Assembly: GCA_008508345.1 (NCBI GenBank)
Contig: QNGE01000732.1
Coordinates: 118,051 to 182,050, forward strand
Source: Paragonimus westermani
Lineage: Eukaryota > Platyhelminthes > Trematoda > Plagiorchiida > Troglotrematidae
Direction of reading: 5' to 3'
Length of the DNA stretch: 64,000 nt
Shown here: one piece after another, positions 35,346-46,860 of the stretch
Layout: each line of letters starts with the position of its first letter
Position numbering within the stretch: position 1 is the first letter of the stretch
Translations under genes and position numbers: made by a program
Notes under the pieces: generated by a model
The model's input: the letters and a program-made list of their open reading frames with translations, nothing else
Database searches by the model: none
Told to the model about the DNA's origin: nothing

Positions 35346-38300
35346 TTGACTATTTTCCATGTGTTCAACTCGGAATGACTAATCTACAATAAACTGGAGA
35401 GAACATTCCAGTTTGGTGGAGAGAACTCCGGACTTATTTTGCCTTTGTGTATTAGTAGCCCTTACATTCTCGTTGTGAAACTAAATTCTATGCCCATCAG
35501 AAAGACAGGAAGACTGACTAGATCAGAAAGGTTGTTTAGTGACATTTCTCAAGATGTAAGCCCACTTTCTAAATAATGTTTACGGCCCACTAATTACCAG
35601 GGAAATTTTTTAAGCGAGCAATAAACATGACAAAAATTTACCTTCGTTAGTGAAGATGACAACTTACAACAACCTGACCACTGTGACAACTCATTATTCA
35701 TAGTTTAGTTGAAATGAATCAATAGCATTCACGTAGCACATGAATAGGTTTGTTCTAACCTGTCCACCTCGAAGCGGTCATTCATTCGGATCCCAGCCTG
35801 AGCAAACCAAACTGTAGGTCAGGTTGTGAAGTGTCGCACTTTGTAAGTCGACTTCGTGGAAGAGTTTTGTGTGTAGCCGCTGTGTGATCGTGAGCAAACA
35901 ATATTGAATGAACCCAAATGAACAGTTTCATCCCGTCACGTGTACATACACACGTGAGGCGAAGCAGCCAAATCTGAAATGAACACTCCTCTCAGCAAAA
36001 TGTTATTAGGTTTGAAGATACCATGCGGTTCTTTATGTCTGGAAAACCTAACCACCTTCTATTGGATCAGATGTATCATTTTCCACACTAGGTTTTTCGA
36101 ACTTCTGTCGCTAACTAACCTGTAACTTAGTACTGAATGGAACATGTCATTGATTCACAAAACTATCCACATTTGCTTCGTGAATAGTGACAAGGCGCTG
36201 TCCAAACCCCGGCCAAGATTCGCTCATGCAAACCGTGATTCTGCTGAGAAATGCGACCCAAAACGAAAATGTTGTAGGAATTTGTCCCTACTCTGATTGT
36301 CAGACAAGTCCAACAATGAGGAAACAGTGGTATATGAACCGATAGGTTTGGCATATGAGGGGTACAAACAAAGGCTTTCAAAACTGTGAACTTACTTCAC
36401 CAATCACTTCTGAGGACGAGTTGAAAAAGGTTTGTAACAGAACGAGAAGCAACAGCGGATTCGTTCTAAACATGTCGGTCCAACACAGCAACATGTCCAA
36501 TGTGGGGTGTGAATCGTTGTGCGAATCGATTAGGTTACCCAATATAGAAAGTGGCGAAAAGTTTCATTCGGTTCAAGTATAGTCTAAATGCACATTGTCC
36601 ATATTCCCTTTGATTGTTCAGGTTCTTCGTGCAAACAGAACTGTCGGACTCTTAAGAACGGTTCATCGGACAGTGTTGATTTCAAACAGGCAGGTCTGAT
36701 TGGTCCGTGTAATCCTGACCTCCATGCGTATCCCCCGCCTTTAGATCTTACGGTTAAACCGTACGGATTGGTAGCACATGAAGTTTGGACATGTTATGCA
36801 CGAAGTGGACATATTTTTGTGGTTAAGGGTTCCTCCCTATGTTTAGTTGGCCAATGGGAATGTGGCACATAACAACCAATAGGAAATATGCTGTGCTGTT
36901 GTAAGATGAATTGTGACAGTGTGAACGCGATGCACAATGTAGTGTGTACGACCAGTGTTTTGTCTTCCGTCTGAGTAATCAATGTAAGGAGAAACAGCCA
37001 AGCTTTCAGTAAATCGTTAATGGAACAGAACAAAGGGACCGTCTACGAACACTCAGAAAATACTGGTGAAGTTTTTTGGTTCTGTAAAACTCAGACAAAA
37101 CAATACAGGCTTCCGTTAGCAAACCACTTTCCAGCAACATAGATGAAGTTAGACAACAAAACAGTTGCCCGATGAGTGTTACCGAATTCGCTTCCTTAAC
37201 AAACCATACCGTCGTGTGAGTTTGTTCCTAACGATTAAGGTTATGGGGGTTAATGATCTTGAAAACTGCATTTTTACTAATGTATTATCGAAAGGAAAAC
37301 ATAGAACCTTAATTCTAAGACAAGAGTAGGCTGTTTTATCCAGGCTGTATTCTTCTAATCTTTAAAACGTGGATGTACGGGGTAGCCGGAGTGTTGCTAC
37401 AACTGTTCGATTGTGAAGCACCACCACCCTGGAGGGGGGATGTAAGCCGTTGTCACAATCTCTAGACGACATCAACGATACGGATATTTGGTGGCCATCA
37501 TCGAACGAATTCATTACTTCCAATGCTTAGGGTTTTCCAAGCTTAGTAAATCAAAGCACGCAATTAAACCAAAAATGCTGTCATGTCGATGGGCCGATCT
37601 CATAGGCGATTGGCTTTTGCTTCGAGGTTAACAGACGATAATCTGACGTGCAAAGTCTGTAAGGTCACCAGCAAGTCATCTCCTATCAACTGGGACTGTC
37701 CTCGAAGCTAGGCATCCTCCACTCCATACATTATATTGCTATTGGGAGTCAGTTATTACTCTACTGTTTGCTGCGTGAAATGAGAACAATTAGTAGAGCA
37801 GAGCAGCGAAAGTCATAAAACGTTTTGGTGCCAAGTTGCGCACATCTTTAGTTGGTCTCTTCACTGCTGAGGTTTCAACTTGAACGGTTGTTTCAGAACT
37901 CGACTTTTGTTGGCCCTTTTATGCTACCAGCCGGTGCGTTCGGGGATCACGATGACCTCAATATGTTGGACAGTTACCGTCGACTTTGTTTGACTGACAA
38001 GTCAGAATTCTCATGCTGCACAACCACAATTCCGTTTCATCACCTCGTAATTCTGTCGACCGGTAGTTTTGTCTCTTGACAGTGCTGATATCATAAGTGT
38101 ATCTTTTACATACAGAGCAGACGACTCGATCGTGTATTCTTAACAAATGTTCGCATATCTGGAGTTTCTAAATGATACACTGGCTGGAGGTCACATTACT
38201 TACTGACGGATTCATCGACGGTCAAACGTTGGTAGGCAGTTCACACGCGGTTCAGGGATAAACGAAGTTTCTTGAACTCAAAGTGTTAAACTCCTTCTTT

Positions 38301-41300
38301 GAAGGCTCACTTGGTGACTTTCCGATGTTAACGTTGAAAAAGGCCGGCAAAAGGTGACGCGGATGATATTTCATGGGTATTGCAAAATGATAGGATTGCG
38401 CTTCCCAGACTCGTAAAGCGAATTAAGATTTCAAGCTAACTGTTGACATAACTGGCAGCAGTATCGATAATGCTTCACCAACAGATCAATGATGTGCAAT
38501 TTGAGAACTTCATTGCCATTCCATAGAGGTCAGCTCATCCAATAAACCCATTCAGTTTGTTCTGGTTGTTTCTGATACAGGCGGTCAGTAGAACAATGCT
38601 ATCCAAAAACTTCTGATCTGTCTTACCATCACTGAATAAATGGCTAACATCAGGGCTTCGAAATGCACGCGTTTGTCTTCTACAAAATTATTTTCGTTAC
38701 AGCACTGAAGAAAAACGAAAGGGGTCAGACCCAGAATGAAACTACCTTCGAACTGGTTGACAGTTGCTTGTGAATTCTCACGAAAATGATATTATGAACA
38801 ATTAATTACTGTTTGGTTGGTTCACTACTGTTGATCGTTTTTACATGACGTGCAACTCCAAAAATGAATGTCACTAACAGGTAAACTGATGGTTGCCTTC
38901 TAAAATCTTCATGTATCAGGATCCGTGGCGGAGTGCACTCGACATTAGGTAAGAAAAACTTGAGCTCTTCAGTGAGTAATGGCGATTAATAGTTCGTTTA
39001 AAAACTTTCAAAACGAACTCTTCCATACCTTTTGCATACTCTCTGTGAGAAACCACCGAAAATGACACGCCCAGCAGCTGTATGCTCTGGCTGAAGTGTT
39101 TAACAAAAACGTTCGATTACTCAGCTTCACGTCTTGTAAGATAGTTAATTTTGAATTTCCTCTGACTTTAATTCAGTCGAGTTCTTGCTTGAACTGTCAG
39201 TGTCATCGCTCTTGTTTACGCGGAACCGAAAAAAACAACACTGACATAAAGACATTTTGTTACAAACAGCTCATCAATCGAAATGATCTCCTAACCTCAA
39301 CCCAGGCCAGATTTTACTGATAAATCGCACGGACCGGCAAACGTCACGAAGTTTTTCATCATAGCATGAACAGTTTATTGGAAGCCACCAAAGATTATCT
39401 CAGAGCTGGCAACACATTATTGCTGGTTTTCAAATACACACAGCAGATTGTGCTGACCAAACAGTGGCTCATTGTTAACACTGTGAGGACTTCAGTAGGC
39501 CAAATTACAAGGGTGAGAACACAAAAGTTTCTGTGTATAGAAGACACCCATTGATTAGACAGGAGGACAGTTCGGTATCAGTGTTGATTTTACCAATCAA
39601 TCTGGTGAGATGATGAGAAAACTTCGTCAAACCGTAAAGAAGTTATTCACTTGCTGATCAGAATCTGAGCTAATAACTGGTAAACATAGTCACTTTTCTC
39701 ACGTACTGTCTTCTCTGACAGTGTTAAACTGGGAGATGATTGTTTCTCGTTCATGTAGAAAATGAACTAAATCGCGACAGAATTTTGACGGTGATTGTTC
39801 TTCATGATAAACCAATTACCGGACCAAATGCACCTGTGCCCGTCACACACCAGACCTAATCAATCAGGAAAATGGAAAGATTGAAGCAGTTTGGTTACGG
39901 AACGAAGTGTGCATAATGAACACTTCCTTGCGCTACAGATGTGCATGTAGTCTTCCATCGGAAATGTGGTTTCCATAGCCTGTTCCTGTCTGGCCTGGAA
40001 TGAAACGTACTTTCGTGAGTACGTCTTATTGTACTTGCCATTGGGCTAACTGAGGCGGCTTATTTAGATTTTAACCGACAACGGTTGATCGAGATTGCTT
40101 GCTCTCTGAAGAAAAGACCTTAAACAAACGTGGTAGGTTGTATTCTTCCTGAAAACTAATAAAATTTAAATGAGCTATTTTACGGCTTCAAAGTTTCGTA
40201 AAAATTGCCTCCAACGTCAAAACCTTAGAATCGATCAGTCAGAAAGTGATACAGTGTAACAGAGCAATCAACGATCACAGCAGACACAGCGCTTTAATAT
40301 GATATGTTTTCAGCATGAATAGTTTCACCAAAACATTGTATTGTGAGAAAATCAAGCTCCCCGGTAGAACCTGAAAAAGATGACCAGCGCCGAATTCGTC
40401 TATTCTTCTCCCAACCATCAGACATTGCTCTAAAATTGTCTTATCCAAGGAAATGTTCTTTTGATGTGTAACGTTCGGTGTTTGGTCAAGGGATTTCAAG
40501 CTGGCGTACCATTGTTCGACGCTATTTTAAACGGCTATCTGTCACATGAAACAGGTTTAGTGATCATAGTCAGTTATATGCTGCCGTAGTTGAAATTGAC
40601 CCATTGAGTAATCTTTAGCTCCGTTGACAGCAAACGTAAACGACTTCTAGAGACAAAGTGAAATGGAAGTCACTATTTTATACTGCGACTTCCCACTTCA
40701 ACACATGCCTGCTAGCGTTAGCGTGCCTTGACCTCAATTTCCTGTGACTAGATATACATTGCCGATGACGCTAGTAGTTCCGCTGTTACTGCACGATATC
40801 CGTAGAATGGTACAAGCTAGATCGAACCTACCAGAAAACGGAGACACAGGGATACGACATTATGGATTGATAACTATTAACATGACCTTTTGGTGGCAAA
40901 CACTCTAAGCATGTCGAATCAACGAATACTCACTGTACATCACTGTTTGAGTTCGTGAGAACAAAAATATGCGGCTTGTCTTCTACCATTGCCCAAGAGC
41001 ATTTCCACAAACTTTCATTGGTGCTTACTGACCCGACTAAGTCACAAAGAAAGTCTTTCAGCGAATACTCTGGAAGTTCGAGCAGTACTCCACCCCTAAT
41101 ATTAAAGTTACCTGTTTACTCCCTGTCTCAGTGTTGTAGCACAGTCGGCCTAGTTAAGACCTATTCCATAGACCAGGGAACTTGAAATCGTCAACTTCTG
41201 CAAAGGATGGCAGCTAGCAATGTAGGAGAAAGTTTATCCCAGTCTTTGGAAGATCGCGTTCAGCTAGTGAATTCGAGTGAAAGTCAAGAACATTCAAGAT

Positions 41301-42676
41301 GTGTGGTGCGCAGTTTTGAAGATGACAGGACCCAGTTTGAATATCCTAACAAGGCAAGCAAAATCGACGACAAGTGTACACTGAGGTTAAACTATTGAAT
41401 CAATGATCATGGAGGTTTAGAAATGCCCACAAACACAACAGTGTTTCTCAAATATATACACCGAAAAATTGGTCGATTTTCTGAGACCATTTGAAACAAA
41501 TTTGTGCAGCCATTGGTGTCTGATTGGTCGTGCCAGTAACAACCGGCGTTTTCAATTCCAAATGCCTCATTTGTCCAAGAACAAACGCGGATTTTTTGTA
41601 CTGTACAACGAAACATGCAGTCGATTATCATTCACTAATGAGGAACTCTGACCAGAAATCCATCACAGTGTTCAAAACTGTGACGTGAAATTGATCAACA
41701 AGAACTTATTGTCATGCACTGAGGTTATACCGTCTTATTCTACTAGTGTCAACTTAAGTAGGTTTGCACGGAAACAGTATCTTGACCTGTTGTCAAATGT
41801 GACGGGGTTCCAACACGAATTCGAGGTAGTCAGAAAGTAGATTATGGGGGCAACTAAGTAACCGAATGTCTTCAAAAATAATTTTCCTTTATATTTAACT
41901 GCGTTTTTACCATTAATTTTTGGACGAAAATTATCAAATTTGTTGTAGTTCCAGAACACGTTGCCAACAGACTTGCTTTTCAGCAACAAATATTTCGACT
42001 TTCCTCCTTGAGTTGACCTTATACGAAAAGACGTTTGAACCACATCTTACGTTTCTCGATGGCACTGTTTGCCTGACAGCATTAGGATGCACACAGTTTC
42101 GTAACATTCTGCTGGTGTTCTGTAAGTCCCACTTACAGGTCGCGTATGGTGGTCTGCCTAAAGTTTACCTCCATCACGTTCTGCACGTCTGTTCCACTTT
42201 GTACTAAAAAATGATTCGCCAAGCTCACTCATTTGAGATTATCATACAACTTGTCCGTCAAAATCACATGATCCGGTTCACAGGCATACCGGAACTCGGG
42301 TAGCCCCAGTTACTATCACTCTTCGGTTTCATTGCTAGTTCTACCATATGGACCAAAAGCCATGTGCACACCATTGAGTCCAATTGAGAGAGCACTGTAT
42401 TAAAACCCGTGAAAGGACATTAACCGCTGGCACACGTACTTGTCCAAACTCATACATCGATGTCGCTGATTTTCAACTCCGAAATATGGCAGTGATCTTT
42501 CTTGAAAATAAACTTGGTGAACCTATTAATGCCACTTGACTCAACCTGTTCCCAACTTTTAGAAGGTGGAGAGATGCGTTTTTGAAATACACGACTAACA
42601 CATTACAATTGTACGGAGCACGATATAGTCATGAAGCCACATATACCTTTGCAACGTTTGCTGTATAGTAATTTAT
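35346..42676. other. About 7 kb without a supported gene; weak exon candidates only
   Basis: No retroelement remnant, RNA gene or SINE copy was recognised. The most protein-like open stretches are 36355-36872 (+, two adjacent frames) and 40886-41398 (+, one frame interrupted by a single stop at 41183-41185). None shows a known domain, and splice signals around them are weak. They are not called as genes. The sequence could be intronic. Confidence 0.35.
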
Positions 42677-42688
42677 AGATTCTAGTTT
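42677..42688. repeat. Left target-site duplication of the 42.7 kb SINE pair
   Basis: AGATTCTAGTTT is repeated perfectly at 43153-43164, on the other side of the inverted SINE pair. Twelve identical bases exactly at both edges make a chance match unlikely. Confidence 0.85.
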
Positions 42689-43152
42689 ACTTATGAGTAG
42701 TCGGAGATTTGGTCTACTTTCAAGTTGAACATCACTCACATTTGATCGCAGCGTTCGCGTTCAGATAAAATTTCCATCCAGCCTCTTTCGAACACAAGCA
42801 CCTGACTCGAGTTTCGCTCTCATTATAGCTCGTCAGTCGTGCACATCCTTGCCACGGCCGGAATTCGAACTCCGGCCACGTGTTCATGAGGCAACCGTGT
42901 TGACCACTGCGCCAGTTACTTCAAATAAGGCAGGACCGAACTATCAAATCTGAATGCTCGACCACTCTCGCTTGTGAGCAATGATTAGGTCGGCCGATCG
43001 TCTCGAGGGGAGACACGTGGCAAGAATAAGCACTAGGGACGAGCTCTAATGAGAGCGAAACTCAAGTCTAGTGCTTGTTTTCGAAAGAGGCTGGCTGGAA
43101 ATTCTATCAGAATGCGAAGGGTGCGATCAATTGTAACTGATGTTTAACTTGA
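42689..43152. mobile_element. Inverted SINE pair inserted as one 464-bp unit
   Basis: A full-length minus unit (42689-43016) starts with the outer tail word ATGAGTAGTCGGAGATTTGG. It passes box B (in reverse, GAATTCGAACTCCGG) and box A, and ends in its head at GAGGGGAGACAC. At 43017 the strand switches directly to a plus unit starting in the body at GTGGCAAGAATAAGCAC and running to the tail word TTTAACTTGAAG. The plus unit therefore lacks box A and box B. The pair is bracketed by the perfect 12-bp repeats at 42677-42688 and 43153-43164. One insertion event thus delivered both strands of the SINE. Confidence 0.85.
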
Positions 43153-43164
43153 AGATTCTAGTTT
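43153..43164. repeat. Right target-site duplication of the 42.7 kb SINE pair
   Basis: This is a perfect copy of 42677-42688, directly after the plus tail. Confidence 0.85.
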
Positions 43165-45014
43165 TTGTATTAAAAAATCCTGGAAAACAAAATGTTTCTT
43201 ATGTGTAGTGGAGTACTGTTACAAGTGAATCCACGTGATCAGACTATAGCGATCAAGATAATAGATTTACTTACTGTCTAACCCTTTTGTGACTTTCGTC
43301 AAACAGCACCATCTTAGTCTGAGGTGCACATTGTCAAGTCTGATTTTTGTATGACCCACAACAGAAGATCTGTTTAACTTGCCATCACCAAGTCAGGTCT
43401 AATACATATACAGGTAAATATGCACAATGGAATGTGTGGCACTGTGCGCTGTTTGACAAGGTTCGTTTTAGTTTCATCAAGCCTTAGAGAGACATCGATG
43501 TCATGTTTGAAACCAAAGTGGAGTATGATACCGAACACGAAGACATCAGAACTAGTCTTTCAAATAACAACCATATTTTTCTTGGTCATTGCTACGAAAA
43601 AATTCGACTGATCATTCATCTACTCATCTACAATAATACAATCCTGATTGGAGACTTTGTGAAAGCTTTGGGCGAGAGCACCTGGTGATCTGCGTTTTTT
43701 CTCATTCGCGCCTTGGACTGTCTGTTCCACACCATCTGCCTAGTACATGCAAGCCAACATATCTGAATCAGTTCGCTGTGGTCGATGAGTCCAGAGTTTT
43801 CCCTGCCAACGCCAAAATCTAAATTTACTCAGCAACGGTGATCCGCACATCAATTCTACGGTTTGCTGTTTCAACCCATAGTCGAAGGCGACACAGCAGC
43901 TTATAATGCAAAATGAGTTAAGGATCCTGATTATGCCTTAATGCATGGGATGAAGGTCAACGTGGTAACAATGGACTTAATTCGACCATTTTGAGAACAG
44001 TTTGCCTCCAATGGGAGTAGTGTGTGATTGAGGGACGCCGATGAAACAACCCCTATTTATGCTGGTTTCATCTGAACTGTGGACTGCTTCCGCCTCCGGA
44101 CTTACAGCATGAATTGTCAGTTACTGTAACCGGTCACTTCGGTTGACAAAGCACGACTGCTGAAATAACATCGAATTCGTTCCCAAACTGTTGAACAGCT
44201 TTATTTTCTCTGCGTGTTTACGTTTGATGAGGAATTTCTGGTTGCCTGCTATATAACCTGTACCTGAGAAGGTTTTCCTGCTTTCTCCGATAAATTTGAT
44301 ATCGTTTTCTTTTTGATAATTTTTGCCCTATTCAATCACTGGAGCATCCTTTCACACAATTATTCTTCACAAGTTGTTCACCACAATGTCATATAGAGCA
44401 GCACTGTCATATTTCTTGTCACCTTTCCCACACCATTAAGAATGATAATTTTAATCGTGAACTTTACTGCACTCCTCTGTGGTTTTTGGTTTTCCAGGTT
44501 CGACGATTGCACTATCCTGGATGGATGACCAAATCAGCCAGTGACCTCATTTGAACGTACGTATACCGAGGTGAATTATATCATCAGCCGCCTACATATA
44601 CCACGAAGGTTCGCCGTCAGGTTGTTCGTTGAGGTCATGTTTCGATAATCCTTCACGCCTTACCGGGACATTTAGTGTGTGTAAAATCGTAACAACACTG
44701 CTTGCCTAACAGGCCGGAGATGAACCATGTCTATCAGGTGTTTGTTTAAAACACTAATCGGTTAACTAAACCCTCTGTCATCTTCCCTCAGCCACATCAA
44801 ACAGAACAGAATGAACACATTGTGTGATCACGATTACCCGTGTAGCGGACGCTCGTGTTTTTGGTTCTGATAACCCGGCTCACTTTGTGCGTGTATTCAT
44901 AACCAGGGAATTGTCTACACGATTAACACAACTGAGCATTCCTGATGGGATTCACAACTGTGATTGCAAGCCACTCACCTCTGTTTGTTAGCACACTTGT
45001 TGGCTGCTTGTGGA
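43165..45014. other. No recognisable gene
   Basis: No motif or repeat copy was recognised. Open frames at 43420-43688 (+) are short, overlap in two frames and have no identifiable domain. Confidence 0.4.
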
Positions 45015-45790
45015 TCACCCTGTACACCCAGTTTTGGAGACAAGAAATGTGTGCAGATGATTTGTCTGTCCCTTTTAATGAGAAGTTCGTCGTGTGGACG
45101 CTTCTATATTGAAAGCAGGGACTCACTCCGTATGAAACGGACACTGTGGTCGACCATTTTATTCATTATGACAATTGCACTGTGACAAATTCCGTTAAAC
45201 CGGCACGCTGCTACAATCTCTGTTGAAACAGCCGCAATAAGAAAACAGGATTGGGTGCCAACTACGTGGAACGCAACTTCAGACAACCAACTTCCACGTA
45301 AACTTATCAAATTGTCGATGCAATGTACGCCTCATTCAGTTTGACAATGATGTATCTAGTTGAAATACACGCAAACTCCATATGGTAGGATGCAAAATTC
45401 CAAACAATCGGATCAACCTATTCAAACGATGAGTCACTGATGATTCTGATGAGAGGTCAAGACTTCCGTTCACAGCTAGGTCACGGAAGTCGAGATTGTA
45501 ATTCATGTGATCTTCCGCCACGGCACTTGCATGATATGTATGAACATGTTTTTGAGAACACAGAACCCGATTGCATAGTCAAATGATTTCGGTTCTCATT
45601 CGGATACCTCTGTAGAACAACTTGTCCTTCCTGTGCCAGTAAGACATCCCAGAAAAATTTACGCTTTTCTTCAAGCGGCATGAAGCTATTAAAATGTATG
45701 TACTGTCCAGCCTACGCCGTCTTGCGATAAAAACCGTTTGTCTGAAATTTTGCACCTACTGAACGAACCGATGGAAGTTTCCTAGTTTTA
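45015..45790 (-). pseudogene. Decayed Penelope-like element, RT C-terminus through GIY-YIG to the protein end
   Basis: On the minus strand 'FYRKTA' then a stop then 'AGQYIHFNSFMPL' and 'EEKRKF' lies at 45735-45660. It matches 'VYRKPTWSGQYLNFSSFTP' of the 27.8 kb copy in order and spacing. A 'CSTEVSE' segment follows (about 45625). 'HMEFACISTRYI' (about 45390-45350) corresponds to the 'YQFVC...YIGRT' nuclease core. 'LLIKRDRQIICTHF' and 'LSPKLGVQ' (about 45085-45022) correspond to the 'AEAVAINRLKPALCVQ' C-terminus. At least one in-frame stop and several frame changes make it non-functional. The wording differs enough from the 23 kb and 27.8 kb copies to suggest a separate PLE lineage. Confidence 0.75.
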
Positions 45791-46599
45791 GGTTGTTGAA
45801 ATTTATGCAGATCTGTTGTAGAATTGTCGAAAACACTTGTTCATCAATGTGTTCTTCTATGATTCACTACAAAAGTAGCCAAGGTCAATTAAGAATTCTG
45901 AACTTTCAAATAACTTTTTATGCAACCATTAACTATGTTTTTGGTAGACTCACAGTTCTGACTGTGCAAACTCTGCTACCAGTTAAACCATTCACTTAGC
46001 ACAAGCAATACAGGAAGTCGAGAAAATGACGATTGTAGGTCTGGAATGTGAAAATAGGAATGAGGACGACATTTGGCCGATCAAATGTCATAGAATGAGA
46101 GCAAATAAATATTCGAATAGGAAAGGACTTGTTACGTTTGATTACCTGAGGACTTCCTATAATCTGTTAGTAAGGAATGTAGGCTCTAGTGAGTTTGGAC
46201 CGAACGGATTGTGAACGGGTCACAATCGTTTGTTTGCATGCAGTTCCTCGTCTAACATGTAACGTCGTACCTTCAACAACGTGGAATAGACACACTATTC
46301 ATAGTATCTAGTTTCTCTGAGTGTTTGCATACAACAGTTTGAAGAGGAAATTTTGATAGTCTGAAAAAAACAAAGGAAACAGTGACATTCTGATCATGGT
46401 ACTTGTGGTTATATCATGTGTAAGATATAACCCTTTTATACTGTGTCTGATTAAAACTGATCCAACCACTAGGTTTGCAATGAAACCGTGGAAGACGATC
46501 ATGGCTAGCTATCATTTTCCGACTGTTAACGAAGCACCCCGAAGCGCGTCGACATTAAAACTTATTGCTGGGAAGATTTAGGAGATTTTGTTCAAATGA
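45791..46599. other. No recognisable gene
   Basis: Further RT sequence of the minus-strand PLE may extend a little into this stretch but could not be recognised. Nothing else was seen. Confidence 0.4.
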
Positions 46600-46860
46600 A
46601 TTGAGCATAAGTCACTTTTGATTGCAGTTTTCTCCTTCAGCTAAAACATGTGTATACTCTTATCACGATTGGGATGTGAGCTATGGTCACGCTTTCTTGG
46701 GACAATCAAGCTGCGCCGGCTATTTCATGTCATAGTAAACCGGTAATCGTAGGCAAACGCTGAACCATGTGTGCTTGTGAGTAGTGGTCACAGTGCCCGA
46801 TCACCTCAAAACGATAAACAGTAATTGTCCTATTACCGCCGGTGGGTGGTCCGCAACCTA
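46600..46860 (-). mobile_element. Diverged tRNA-derived SINE copy, minus orientation
   Basis: On the minus strand the head extension (ACAGTTACTG-like bases, then GATCGGGCACTGTGACCAC) runs into GCTCACAAGCACACATGGTT. A degraded tRNA-like part and a tail with CTGAAGGAGAAAACTGCAATC follow. Box A and box B are barely recognisable. This is an old single copy. Confidence 0.5.

Noticed and set aside
41735..42207. Overlapping frames on both strands, with a GTAAGT donor-like site at 42122
   Set aside because: Neither frame has a known domain, and a matching acceptor with a pyrimidine tract is not convincing.
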